Source of the DNA: Sphingomonas sp. QA11
GTDB lineage: Bacteria; Pseudomonadota; Alphaproteobacteria; Sphingomonadales; Sphingomonadaceae
Length of the DNA: 64,000 bases
Reading direction: 5' to 3'
NCBI RefSeq assembly: GCF_028473665.1
Contig: NZ_CP098774.1
Span: 4,397,501 to 4,461,500 of the forward strand
Under the pieces are notes generated by a model, which was given only the letters and a program-made list of their open reading frames with translations, ran no database searches and was not told the origin of the DNA. The translations under genes and the position numbers were made by a program. Positions 34,555 through 45,000 of this stretch are shown piece after piece. How positions within the stretch are numbered: position 1 is the stretch's first letter; each line of letters starts with the position of its first letter.

Positions 34555-36565
34555 TGTTATCCCCCTTACGCATCGTATCCGCGCCGATTCTGAGCGGCGC
34601 CGTCAAGCTCGCCTCCTCACTCGGTCGCGCGCCTCCCGCCTTCAGCCACCCCGCCCAAGCGGCGAACTCATTCGCCAGCCGTTCGACATCCTCGGGTCCG
34701 AAAACACGCGTCGCCGCCGCGCGGAGCGCTTCGACGCGGTCGCCGACCGCGAGGCCTGTCAGCGGAGGCTGGAGAAGATCGAGCGCCAGCTCGCGCGCCC
34801 CCCGATCGGCGATCGGCTTCGGTACGAGAGTGGCGCCGTCGAACCGCATCGGGAAGAGTTCGCCGACTCGGCCATCCGCCAACGCGAAGCGCCCCGCGTC
34901 ATCCTCGACAAGCGCTACGAGCAAGAGGTTTGTTGGAAGCCGGCCACCCGACGCGCGATTGGCGCGTGCCGCCTCGGCCAGCCAGAACCCTCCGGCCGAG
35001 ATATCGACATCGTCGAGAAGCGCGAGGACCAAACGATCGGGGTTGGCACGAGCACGTCCGATCGCTCCGGCCAGAGGCGCGGCCCCCGCGCGCCCGCCGC
35101 CATCGATCAGATCCGAAAGGCTTAGGATGGAAGGGTCCGAGGCCCCGACCCGCACGGCCAGCGGGCACATCCGCGCGATCCACGCCTCGACGATATCGCG
35201 CGCCTTAGGACCGATCGCCACGACCAACTCTCGCGCGCGAATGGCGCTATCCATCACCATGAACCAAGGCTCGGGCGCCTGGATTGGGCTCACCTCCATC
35301 AGCGCACGACCAAGTTCCGCTTCCCCGATCGAGACGCCAACCTCGGGAACAGCATCGACCGGCTCGGAGGCCGGGAGGTCGACGCCAGGCGACAATCCGA
35401 GCCGGGATAGCCACTCGGCGGCATAAGCCGCCGGTTCACTACGCGCGCGGGCGATCAGACCCTCGAGCGACTTGGTGAAACTCGCGGTCTCGCCACGATG
35501 CCGTCGCCTGGCATCCTCGAGCGCGCGTTCGGCCTCGGCGGTCTCCGCCCGTATAACCTCCAGCGCCTCTTGATCCGCGGTAAGCTTTCGCTGAGCCTCC
35601 GCCAACTCATCGTCGAGCCGGGCGCGCGCGGCGGACTCCAGCTCCGCGACCGACGCCAGAGCCTGCTCCTCCAACGCCGCGCGGAGACTTTCCCGCTCCG
35701 CCGCGATCTCGGCCGCGATCCTCGGCGCCGAGAGCAGCGTCTCGACCAGGCCATCCAGATCCACCCCGGAACGCTCCGCGTCCTCGATCAAGCCCTTCGC
35801 CCGATCGAGCGCGGCGCGCGTGTCCGGTGAGCGGAGCGCGGATAACCCATCCAGAACCGGTGCCAGATCCCTCAGCGCGCTCGCGGCGACGGCGGCGCGC
35901 GCCTTGTTCGGCGCATGCGGAAACCATTTGCGCAGATCGGTGGCGAGTTGCTCGACCAGCGCGGCCGGGAGGCGCCAATTACGCATCTCGGAACCATGCC
36001 CGGAATGCAGGATCGGAAGAGCCCAGCGGCCATCGGCGGTCGATATGCCGGCGATCGTCTCCGGCGTACCGCTCAACACGCGCATATGGCCGAGTTGGCG
36101 ATCATTGGTGACGCGAAATCGATCGTCGGCGCCGCGCTCGAACTCCGGCGCCAACACCCATTGATTGTCCATCTCGGGAAGCAATAGGCCACCCGAGAGG
36201 GGAGCAGCCTCCAGCCCCTCGATTGTCGCCAGCCGCCGCAACGCCTCGGCGTCTTGAGGCGCCATATCGTGCAGGAAGCGCGTGGCCTGTTTGACCTGAA
36301 TGGTCATGAAGGCGTCCTTGCCATCCTCGGCGACGGCCTGACGCTCATTGGGTTTGACCTGGAATGTCCAGAGGCTGCCGGAGGCGGCGTACCGCAGCTC
36401 GGGGGACAAGGAAAAGACGAGGCCCGAGGTCGGGAACCAAGCGCGCTCCACCTGGCCGTCCCAGCGCTTGCCGTCGAGCGAATAAAGAAGCGGCTTGAGG
36501 CGCGCGAAATTATGTTGCGCGTACTCGACCTCGCCTAGCAACTGGCATTTCTGAACGTCCACCAC
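34547..36565 (-). CDS. coiled-coil protein of the DruE-like operon (DruG candidate)
   Basis: About 672 residues from a GTG at 36563-36565, chosen because GGGAGGGG precedes it and it begins two bases after the upstream stop codon; a longer frame from 36646 would overlap the upstream gene by 79 bases. Residues about 240-370 are rich in Ala/Glu/Arg heptads (AELESAARARLDDELAEAQRKL...), a long coiled coil. The C-terminal third (LVLALLDDVDISAGGFWLAEAARANRA) has the feel of an AAA-like domain without a clear Walker A. By position between the first gene and DruE it should correspond to DruG of type II Druantia; which of the two upstream genes is F or G is inferred from order only. Confidence 0.65.
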   Translation of the reverse strand: MVDVQKCQLLGEVEYAQHNFARLKPLLYSLDGKRWDGQVERAWFPTSGLVFSLSPELRYAASGSLWTFQVKPNERQAVAEDGKDAFMTIQVKQATRFLHDMAPQDAEALRRLATIEGLEAAPLSGGLLLPEMDNQWVLAPEFERGADDRFRVTNDRQLGHMRVLSGTPETIAGISTADGRWALPILHSGHGSEMRNWRLPAALVEQLATDLRKWFPHAPNKARAAVAASALRDLAPVLDGLSALRSPDTRAALDRAKGLIEDAERSGVDLDGLVETLLSAPRIAAEIAAERESLRAALEEQALASVAELESAARARLDDELAEAQRKLTADQEALEVIRAETAEAERALEDARRRHRGETASFTKSLEGLIARARSEPAAYAAEWLSRLGLSPGVDLPASEPVDAVPEVGVSIGEAELGRALMEVSPIQAPEPWFMVMDSAIRARELVVAIGPKARDIVEAWIARMCPLAVRVGASDPSILSLSDLIDGGGRAGAAPLAGAIGRARANPDRLVLALLDDVDISAGGFWLAEAARANRASGGRLPTNLLLVALVEDDAGRFALADGRVGELFPMRFDGATLVPKPIADRGARELALDLLQPPLTGLAVGDRVEALRAAATRVFGPEDVERLANEFAAWAGWLKAGGARPSEEASLTAPLRIGADTMRKGDNNA

Positions 36566-36567
36566 GC

Positions 36568-39045
36568 CTAGATCCCCTCCCGCGCGACCCGCCAGCTCGG
36601 CCGGATCTCGCGCTCCCCATTGTTCATTGTCGCCATGGTTCGCCACCGCCGCGACCTCGGAGCGGGCCCGTTGGGGCGCTCACCAGAAGCCGAGGCGAGG
36701 ATCGCCGGACGCATGACGTGCACGGCCCGCTCGACCGCCGCGTTACACGCATAGCCATAGCCGCCCTCGATTGGTCCCGAGGCCGTGCCCGTGAATAACC
36801 GGATCCAGCGCGCGAACCGCATGTGAAGGCGCGCGTCCGTCGCACGCAGCCTACCCTCCGCGATCGTGAACGCTCGCTCGTCCACCTCCGCGTAGGCATC
36901 GAGGATCGCGTCCTCGCGGTCGCGCCAATGGCGAAGTCCATCGCGCCCCTCGACCTCCCACATCGAGGCGATATCGATGCGATCGAACGCCACATGCCGC
37001 AGGGGCGCGTGACGCCCGGCTAGAGGCACCGACCGGCGTTCGCCGTCCTCCCTAGCACGCCCCAAGGGTTCGCGAACCCGCCAGCGCGATAGCGGATCGG
37101 GGCTGGCGCGCAGATAGCCGACCTCAAGCTCCAACATCTCCGCCAGCTCGAACAGCGCGGGCGCTTCCGCCGCCCATACGCACTCGGTCGATGGAGACCA
37201 GCCGCTCACCCCCGGGCGCGTCTCCCGTCGCAGATCCAGCCGGGCGCTCGCGGCGTCGAGGCGGGCGAGAAAGGTCTCGCTTAATACGCCCTCCAGCGTG
37301 AGCCGCGAGGCCGCGCCCATTCGGACGATCGCGCCGCGCGGCCCCATGGGTAGGACCGACCGACCGCGAATGCCACGCGCCTCGAGCCAGCATAGCATGC
37401 CCGCGTCACCCAAGGCTCGGATGACATCCCATGGAGAGGCGTCCGCGCCACCGACCACCTGGCGGGATATCGCGAACAGGTCGGTCAGCGGCATGGCCCC
37501 CGTCTTGACCGCGAGCGCCTCGGTGAGATCGAGAAGCGCCTGGGTGGCGGCCTCGCCGCTCGGTTCCGCGCTCGTGGCGATCCCCTCACGCTCGGCGTCG
37601 CGAGGCCAGGCCGGTGTCGGAGGCGGATCGGCGTCGAACAGGCGTTCGGGCGGGCCTCGGAAAGTGGGCACCAGGACCGCGCGCCGAAGCCGAAGACGCC
37701 GGCGTAGCGGCGGCCCGGTGCGCCGCGGTTCGACGACGATGTCGAGGTCCCCCTCGAGCGGTTCGCGCGGCGTTAACAGCCACCGACCATCCCCGGCGCT
37801 CGCGACGTCCAACCGGCTGGCGAGATCGCCCTCCAATCGCAGGCTTTCGACCAAGCCTGTCACCTCAACCACGAAAGGAAGCGCTGGTCGCGCCAATATG
37901 CCGCCGTCGACGCGCCAATATTGGCTAGGTGACAGATCGAGCAGACGATCCCGGTCCACACCCTCGCCACGACCGCTCAATCCCTCCAAGTCGTGTATCA
38001 GCACCCAACCCGCGGCCCCGGTGACCGTGGCGCGCGCCCGCGTACCGAGACGGGAGCGAAACGCCCGTTCCCGGACGAGCGCCGCCTGAGGGCGTGTGCC
38101 AGCGCGCTCGCCGGCCCAGCGCAAGCGACCCCAGTCCCGCTCGACAAGGGGGATCATGTGCCCGCGTGTCGCGATACCAGTGAGGCTTGGGGAAAGGACA
38201 TGATCGGCGAGCGCTTGTTCAAGGTCGAGAGACGCGCCACTCTCGGGATCGACGAGCTGGTGGACGCCCCATTCGTCGACAAGGATCTCCAAGCCTCCAC
38301 TCTCGGTGACGGCTCGGAGGTGAGCCGTGACGAGCCGCCATCCTGACCAGAAACGATGGTCGACTAAGGCACGTTCGGCATCCAGCCAAGCGGACCGGAA
38401 CGACGCGAACGTCTCCTCGAACGTGCCGGAGAAGCCACCGCGCGTCACCAGCGGCTCGAGCCAGTCGAGTACGGCCCGAGGCGATTCCAAATCGAAGTCC
38501 CCCGGGCCGAGCTCCGAGATCAGGCGACGCGTGTCATTGCGTGACGGGAAAGTCAGCTCGATCGCATGGCCGATCTGCGTTCGAAACCTAGGATCGGGGA
38601 GCTTGAGCGGGCAGGTCAGCGCGGTCTCCGATCGCTTCACCGTCATGCTCGCCAGCCGACGCCACAACCGCGGAAGCGCGTCGCAATGGGTGACGACCCG
38701 ATTCCAACCCATCAAGTCGCGGAGTCGGCGGCGAAAGTCGTTCTCGTCGCTGTCCGCCGCTTCGCTCGCGGCAAGGCAACAAAGGATGAGCAAGGGCAGC
38801 AACGCTTCCTCGGGCTTCTCCGAGCCGGTCAGCCAACGCTGCACACGAAAGCGAGGCGGGAACACGCCGAGAAATAGCGCTCGCGCGGCCTCCGCCTCGA
38901 GCATCAAGCCTCCACGCGCGGCGCTCCGGACAAAGAGATCATCGTCGACATGCAGGATCGTCACCGGGCGGCCATCGCCCGTCTCGTCGTCGAACAACTC
39001 GCTCCACAGCCAGTCACGCCATTGGGCCATGGTCGTTGTGACCAC
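36568..39045 (-). CDS. first gene of the DruE-like operon (DruF candidate)
   Basis: 825 residues. The GTG at 39043-39045 is preferred because GAGGGGGG lies six bases upstream; an ATG 15 bases inside (MAQWRDWLW) is the alternative. It has no catalytic motif that I recognise. N-terminal residues 20-250 look helical, the middle (about 320-480) beta-rich, and the C-terminus (from about 650) reads AHIDIAS-like without cysteines. It is co-directional and nearly contiguous with the coiled-coil gene and the DUF1998 helicase, so the three form one operon. By order it corresponds to DruF in type II Druantia. Promoter signals should lie in 39046-39263, which is AT-richer than the genes. Confidence 0.65.
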   Translation of the reverse strand: MVTTTMAQWRDWLWSELFDDETGDGRPVTILHVDDDLFVRSAARGGLMLEAEAARALFLGVFPPRFRVQRWLTGSEKPEEALLPLLILCCLAASEAADSDENDFRRRLRDLMGWNRVVTHCDALPRLWRRLASMTVKRSETALTCPLKLPDPRFRTQIGHAIELTFPSRNDTRRLISELGPGDFDLESPRAVLDWLEPLVTRGGFSGTFEETFASFRSAWLDAERALVDHRFWSGWRLVTAHLRAVTESGGLEILVDEWGVHQLVDPESGASLDLEQALADHVLSPSLTGIATRGHMIPLVERDWGRLRWAGERAGTRPQAALVRERAFRSRLGTRARATVTGAAGWVLIHDLEGLSGRGEGVDRDRLLDLSPSQYWRVDGGILARPALPFVVEVTGLVESLRLEGDLASRLDVASAGDGRWLLTPREPLEGDLDIVVEPRRTGPPLRRRLRLRRAVLVPTFRGPPERLFDADPPPTPAWPRDAEREGIATSAEPSGEAATQALLDLTEALAVKTGAMPLTDLFAISRQVVGGADASPWDVIRALGDAGMLCWLEARGIRGRSVLPMGPRGAIVRMGAASRLTLEGVLSETFLARLDAASARLDLRRETRPGVSGWSPSTECVWAAEAPALFELAEMLELEVGYLRASPDPLSRWRVREPLGRAREDGERRSVPLAGRHAPLRHVAFDRIDIASMWEVEGRDGLRHWRDREDAILDAYAEVDERAFTIAEGRLRATDARLHMRFARWIRLFTGTASGPIEGGYGYACNAAVERAVHVMRPAILASASGERPNGPAPRSRRWRTMATMNNGEREIRPSWRVAREGI

Positions 39046-39263
39046 TCCCGTCCCCCCTCACATAACCAACGTCAACAAATTAAGGCGTCCGCGACCCCCG
39101 GGTCCTATATGACTTCACATTTTTCATAAAATCGAGACGCGTATTCCCTCCGAAATGGTTCAAACGCCAGGTTAGTCGCACGAAGTTCTTCTTCGAAGCA
39201 GATAAACGCCCGAATTCTGGCATTTCTTGAACGGATTGCGTGGCGCGACCAGAGCTTCTTGAG

Positions 39264-39809
39264 CTAGTCGCTCCGTTTCAACACGCCCTTGACCCGCTTG
39301 CGGATTTCAATGGCGTCCGCGACGGCACGCGGCCGCAAATCGAAATCATCGGGCAGTCGCCAACGTCGTCGATATTCGATCGTTCGCATCGAATGCGTCG
39401 ACGAAAGATGTTTCTGGAGGTTCCGTACTCGTTTGCCACATTCCAGGCAGCCGACCGTCTCGGGATCGTTGTGCACATGGCCAAGCGGTATGGCGGGCCC
39501 ATCCGCCAAAGAGCGGCGCCCCCTTCCTTCCGAAGCCTTCTTCGGCGAGGCCATCGGCTTATGAGTTCCCGCGCGCAACTCGACCTTCAGCTGCAAAGCC
39601 AAAAGAACCGCCATGACCTTGTCGAACTGACAGGACGGTTTCCCCTTTTCGAGGTCCGCCACGAAATATCTCGACGTTCCCGCCGCATCGCTCGTCTCAA
39701 CGATCGACCAGCCGAACTCCTTACGTCTTTGATGGACGATCGTACCCAGGTCGGTGATCGACGAGACGACGAAGCGTCGCGATCCAGTCTCCCCCCGACT
39801 CGCCGCCAT
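39264..39809 (-). CDS. XRE helix-turn-helix / MucR (Ros) zinc-finger fusion regulator
   Basis: 181 residues. The N-terminal half is a HipB-like XRE HTH (TDLGTIVHQRRKEFGWSIVETSDAAGTSRYFVADLEKGKPSCQFDKVMAVLLAL, about 16-70). The C-terminal half is a Ros/MucR-type zinc-finger module: GCLECGKRVRNLQKHLSSTHSMRTIEYRRRWRLPDDF (about 117-153, Cys-Cys-His-His). MucR proteins normally stand alone, so joining them to an XRE domain is unusual. ATG at 39807-39809 has GGAGGT upstream. It sits divergent from the Wadjet operon and just beyond the start of the DruE-like operon, so it may control one or both. Confidence 0.82.
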   Translation of the reverse strand: MAASRGETGSRRFVVSSITDLGTIVHQRRKEFGWSIVETSDAAGTSRYFVADLEKGKPSCQFDKVMAVLLALQLKVELRAGTHKPMASPKKASEGRGRRSLADGPAIPLGHVHNDPETVGCLECGKRVRNLQKHLSSTHSMRTIEYRRRWRLPDDFDLRPRAVADAIEIRKRVKGVLKRSD

Positions 39810-39907
39810 CGAAACACCTCCAAGTTTGTTGGCGATCACCATCAACTTTTACGATTTTGAAAACAAGGAGTTCCAGTGCAAACTGGGGAATATCGAGACG
39901 GGGGTGG

Positions 39908-41374
39908 ATGTCAGCGGAAATGATCAAGTGCGACGGCGCTGATAGCCGGCAGGATGCGCTTTTCTCGCATCTGCCGCCAAAGCTGTTCGCGCCGTTGGCA
40001 TCACCCGCAAGGCGCGCTTACGCCCGTCTCATCCTCGCACTCTACCATCGCTTTTTCGATGGCGAAGCTTTCGGATCCCACCGGAAGGAAGATGTTCTTG
40101 CCTTCATCGCGCTCGAGATCGAGCGCAACGCGGATATGGCCAATGAGTTCGCGACTGAAGCGCACAATACGGATCTCAGCCAAAACCCGGCCATGGTTTA
40201 TAAGAACCTCTTCGAGGCCGGCTGGATCGACGAGCACAAACAAGGCTACGTCGTCGTCGTGGACATCGATGCGTCGGTTTCGATGCTCTACGAAGCGCTC
40301 GACGGCATAAACGACGGCGAGGCGATCCACTTCGGAGGCACCCTTGCCGCAATCGAGAGCGTCATCGAGAAGCTCAAGGACGAGCCGGCTGAGCGCGCCT
40401 CCACCCTCGCCGACTGCGCCCAACGTGCCCGGCGCTTCCAGCAGCACCTCGCCGCCATAGTGGGTTCGCTTCGCCTGTACGAAAAAGCGATTACGAACCG
40501 CCCCGAGCCCGCCCACATTCTCGCGCACTTCTTCGACCAGTTCGTCGAGAAAACCCTCATCGTCGATTATCGGGCTCTCAAGACGCGGAACAACCCGTTC
40601 CGACACCGCGACGCCATCATAGCAGCCATCAGCCTTTATGAGAGTGAAGACGCAACAGTCGAAGCTCTGGCGCGCGGATATGCGGAGCAGGGATTAGCCA
40701 TCACGCCCGAGGACGCGCTGACCAAGGTTCGGCAGCACCTCCATCTGGTCAAGACCATATTCTTGCGTGTGGAAGAACGGCTGGAAGATATCGACGCGTT
40801 CCGAATCCGCCTCGAACGCCGGATCGCGCGCACCATCACCTATATGAGCCAGGTTGACGCTTCGATTACTTCGCGGCTGAGCGGCATGATCCAGCACCTC
40901 GTCGCCCGTGCGCGCGACTGGTCTGACGAGATTTCGTTCGATACCGATCTGACCGACCATATCCGGTGTTGGGGACCGGACGACCTCAGCACGCCCCGGA
41001 CCGCAACAACAAAGGTCTCCCCGACGATCATGCCAGTACGGGAGCCCGACCCGCTCATCACGGAATATGATCGCCTTCGCCGCGAATATCTGCTTCGCCT
41101 CACTATCACGCCCGAAAAAATCGATGAATATCTGACGAAATCGCTGGCCGGCCGGTCCGGCCTGGAGGCGGCCGATTTTGTCGTCGATGACACAGAACAG
41201 GCCCTCATTTTCCAGCGCATGCGGATGATGTCCACACTGCCGAATAGCGACATCGCCCGGCGCTGGCGTGTCACGTTCAAGGATGGCGCGCTTCTGGAAA
41301 CCCGCTGGACGACCTGCTCCGACTTCACGATCGAAAGACTCGTCGCCGAGGAAGGCCGCCTTCATGCTGTTTGA
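39908..41374 (+). CDS. jetA: Wadjet protein JetA (condensin-like kleisin)
   Basis: 488 residues, starting MSAEMIKCDGADSRQDALFSHLPPKLFAPLASPARRAYARLILALYHRFF. It is followed by long helices and a winged-helix-like C-terminus, as in JetA (DUF5716). JetA is the MukF/kleisin-like subunit of the plasmid-cleaving condensin JetABCD. Several in-frame Met codons exist; 39908 follows GACGGGGGTGG. The next gene starts 11 bases before its stop codon. Together the four genes form a complete type I Wadjet operon that recognises and linearises small closed-circular plasmids. Confidence 0.85.
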   Translation: MSAEMIKCDGADSRQDALFSHLPPKLFAPLASPARRAYARLILALYHRFFDGEAFGSHRKEDVLAFIALEIERNADMANEFATEAHNTDLSQNPAMVYKNLFEAGWIDEHKQGYVVVVDIDASVSMLYEALDGINDGEAIHFGGTLAAIESVIEKLKDEPAERASTLADCAQRARRFQQHLAAIVGSLRLYEKAITNRPEPAHILAHFFDQFVEKTLIVDYRALKTRNNPFRHRDAIIAAISLYESEDATVEALARGYAEQGLAITPEDALTKVRQHLHLVKTIFLRVEERLEDIDAFRIRLERRIARTITYMSQVDASITSRLSGMIQHLVARARDWSDEISFDTDLTDHIRCWGPDDLSTPRTATTKVSPTIMPVREPDPLITEYDRLRREYLLRLTITPEKIDEYLTKSLAGRSGLEAADFVVDDTEQALIFQRMRMMSTLPNSDIARRWRVTFKDGALLETRWTTCSDFTIERLVAEEGRLHAV

Positions 41375-42065
41375 CTTGGAAGAGCTTCTGCAGAAGCCGC
41401 AGAATCAGGACGTCGAGGCGTCCGAATTCCGCGTCATAGCCAGTCGCATGCTGCGGCAGCAGACCCTCTACAGGGACGATTGGAATAGCAGGCCGACCTA
41501 TGATTTCCTCCTGCGTTTCCGGCTCTACTTTTCCGATCTATTCGATGCGCTGGGCCTCGATCTGGTGATCTCCGAGCGCGACCTCACTATCACTTTGAAG
41601 CCGCGGGAGAGTCAGGCTCGGGCGCGTCTCTCGCTGGACGAAACGGTACTTCTGCTCTCGCTGCGGGCGGCTTTCGAACAGGGGGTCGCCAGTTTCGATG
41701 TAGGCGACCATGGTGAGGTGCGGATCACCTCAATGGAACTGCTCGAGCGTTACGAAGCGACGACTGGGCGCGCCAGGCCGGCATGGCCCCGGGTCCGCGA
41801 TATCCTGAAGGAGTTTAAGCGGCGCCGCTTCATCGCGCTGGAGGAGGAATTCCCGGAAGAGAGCGGTATCCAGATCGTGGTGCGTCCGTCCATCCGGGAG
41901 CTTACCGGCGAGGGTTATCTCGCGCGCATCGACGAGTTCCTGGCCGCGCGCAGCGGGACAGAGGATGAGACTCCGCCCGCCGGCTCCGCTGCGAACGACG
42001 AAGATGCCTCCCAGTCAACGAGCCTGGATGATGACGAAGTAGCGCGATCGGAGGGCCGTCAATGA
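41364..42065 (+). CDS. jetB: Wadjet protein JetB (MukE-like, DUF4194)
   Basis: 233 residues: MLFDLEELLQKPQNQDVEASEFRVIASRMLRQQTLYRDDW, then YDFLLRFRLYFSDLFDALGLDLVISERDLTITL and LDETVLLLSLRA. This is a small winged-helix protein of the DUF4194/MukE-like kind. The ATG at 41364-41366 has GAGGAAGG upstream and lies inside the end of jetA. The end overlaps jetC by four bases (ATGA). JetB bridges JetA and the SMC-like JetC in the complex. The last 25 residues are acidic and disordered. Confidence 0.87.
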   Translation: MLFDLEELLQKPQNQDVEASEFRVIASRMLRQQTLYRDDWNSRPTYDFLLRFRLYFSDLFDALGLDLVISERDLTITLKPRESQARARLSLDETVLLLSLRAAFEQGVASFDVGDHGEVRITSMELLERYEATTGRARPAWPRVRDILKEFKRRRFIALEEEFPEESGIQIVVRPSIRELTGEGYLARIDEFLAARSGTEDETPPAGSAANDEDASQSTSLDDDEVARSEGRQ

Positions 42066-45000
42066 TCACGCTCTCGCGCATCGTCCTGGTCAACTGGTAT
42101 ACCTTCTCCACCCAGGACATCGACGTTCGCGGCTCCATCGGCCTCTTCGGCCCGAACGGAGCAGGAAAGTCGTCGATCCTCGACGCTATCCAGGTCGTCC
42201 TTACCGGGAATAACAGCAACCACCTTTCCCTGAACGCGAGCAGCAACCAGAATACCGGCCGCCGCAAGACCGAGGAGAAGCGGTCCGTCCGCGACTATTG
42301 TCTTGGCAAGGTGCAGGGCGAGGTGCTTCGTCGTACCAGTATCTCCTATGTCGCTCTCGTATTCGAGCGGCCACGAGACGGGCGTGTCTGGACCATCGGC
42401 ATTGGCCTCAGCGCCCGGGAGCAGGACGTGTCTGAGGAGATCCTCTGCGCGTTCATTGCGCCGGACCAATCGCTGCGAGCAACGGATTTTCTGGGCGAAT
42501 CTCCCGACGGACGTTACCCACTTTCCCACGAGGATCTTCTGGTCGCGCTGAAACGCGTCGCCGGTTTCGAGAATTTTGGCCATCGGCCGACCAATTTCAC
42601 CAAGCACATCCTCAGTACGTTGCGCGCCAAGACGGGCTACATCGCCGAGCCCCGGCGCTTCCTTACCGCGATCAAGAACGCGCTGCGCTTCACGGACATG
42701 GAAAGCGCCAATCAGTTTGTCCGCACCTTCCTCCTCGATGACGACAAGATAGACATCGAGACCCTTCGCAACTCGGTGGCTACCTGGCGTGGCTTTCAAG
42801 AGAAAATCGAGCAGCTCGAGGCGCAGAAGATCCGGGTTAACGCCGCCATCGGCGAATATAGCGAACTGATCGAGAAATTAGAGGACGAGAAGCGGCTTCG
42901 CTGGGTCGAAAGAAAGGCGGAGCGTGATCGGGTCGACCATCACCTTTCTTCGCTGCGACGCGAAAATTCCGCCAAGCAGGTAGAGCTAACGGAGCTGGAG
43001 GTAAGGCTCGCCAGTACGCGTGGGCGCAAACAAGCTACGAGCGATGAGATCAAGGATATTCGCCGCTCGCTGGCAACGGACCAGAGGGAGCTCGCGATCA
43101 AGAGCTTCCAGCTTGATCTCGGCGAAGCCGAGAAGCGTCTTGCTGAGGTTCGATTGCGCCATGCCAGCTACCTAGCCGTGTTGGGTGGTTCGGCCTCAAT
43201 TCTTGCGCATCTCGTCGCCACCTACGGCAAGGATGAATATGCGCGGGCCAAGGCAGCCTGCGAGGCTCTCGTCTCACGCATGGATTCCGAAACATCCGTC
43301 GCTTCCCGCGACATCGACTCTGCGGTCCGCGGCACGGTTGAGCCGCTGGAGGCGTATGTTCAGCTTGTTGACGATGCCTATGTCAGGAGCGTCGGTGAGC
43401 GGGCCCAAATCCAGATCGAGCTCGAGCATACCCAAGAACAATTGCGCGACCTCATCGAGGGAAAGGCGCTCATCGGTCGGGCGACACAGTCGCTCGTTGA
43501 ACGATTGGCAACGGAAGACATCGAGGCGGTCCCGCTCTCGAATCTGGTAGAGGTCATCGACGAGGACTGGCGCGATGCGGTCGAGACCTTCCTCGGTCCA
43601 GCGCGCGAAGCGCTGATCGTCGATCCTTCGGACGCGCGCGATGCCACCTCCTATCTGCGAAGGCACCGTCGCGACTTCATCGGTTGTCAGGTCGTCAACA
43701 CCACCAAGACCCACGAGATCTCGGCACGTGCCCAACCGGACAGCTTGGCTGCGATCCTCGCAACCGAGGATCCTCACGTCCGTGCCTTCCTCAACCGGCG
43801 GTTGAACTCTGTCGTGCGCGTAGACACCGAGGAGGAATTGCTTCGCGTCGATCGCGGTATCACCATCGACTGCCTAATGGCAGCAGGCGGCTCAATCGAA
43901 GTCCGTCGTCACGCGGATCGACATCTGCTCGGTAAGGACACGCTTGCCCGAAACCGCCCCTTATTGGAGACGAGGATCGCGGAACTCGAGCAGCAACTCG
44001 ATCACCTGAATCGCAAGGAGACGGACTATCGTAGGCTGCTCGAATCCATTCGAGGCTACCTTGCCGGAATCGCGGCCTCCGATGGGCTCTTTGCCCTGGA
44101 GAACGGCCTTAAGGACGCAAACGAGAAGTGTCTCGCTCTAGGCGACAATATCCGCACGCTCGAGTCGGAGCGACCTGCTGAGATTCGGCAGCGGCTGACT
44201 GACCTGGAGACCGACCTGAAAGGCCTCGCCGAAGATGAGGTTTCCGATGAGCGGGAGGTTCGCAAAGCCCAGTTCGCTTTGGCCCAGGTGCAAACCAGCC
44301 TGAACTCTGTCGAGGAGAATGCGCGCTCCGCCGAGGAGGCATTCGCGGCGGTAGACCATCTGACACAAGCCGAGCATGAGGACTGCGTGCGAGTCTTCGC
44401 ATCTCTCCTTGGCCAGTTTGAAAACCTTGCCGCCGTCCGCAATGCCGCGCGCGATTCCGCCCTTCTGGCCGGCCGGCGCGCCCAGACGCTGGCCGGCTCC
44501 GCACCTCGCCTCGCCGAAATCTATGGCCGCGACTATGAGGTAGCCGGGTGGGATGAAGCCATGTCCCATGGGCAAGCGCTTGCTTGGCTTGCCGACAGCC
44601 GCACCGTTGTCGAGAATCATCACCTGACTCAGTATCGCGACAAGGTCGAATCCGCCCGCGTCGCCATGGAAGAAGCGCTGCGCTCCGATCTTCTCCTCAA
44701 ACTTCACAGCCGGATCGAGAGTGCAAAGGTCCAGATTAAAGGGCTTAGCCGGCAGCTCCGTACCCGCGTCTTCCACCGCGAGCGTTATGAGTTTGACGTA
44801 AAGCCAAATCCGGCCTTCCACGATATCGTCCAGGTGGCGAAACGCATCTATGAAAACGCCGCGGATGTCTCCACGCTATTCAAAGCAGATGCGGATCTCG
44901 ATGGAGACGTCGCGCGCGGCGTCGCCAAAATCAGGGCCATGCTCGAAAGCGGCGACGATGTTTCCGAGATCAGCGACTATCGGAACTATCTCCAGTTCGA

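Noticed and set aside
28660..39045. DISARM system
   Set aside because: DISARM has separate DrmA helicase and DrmB (DUF1998) genes plus DrmC; here helicase and DUF1998 are in one 1964-residue protein with two different partners, which fits Druantia.
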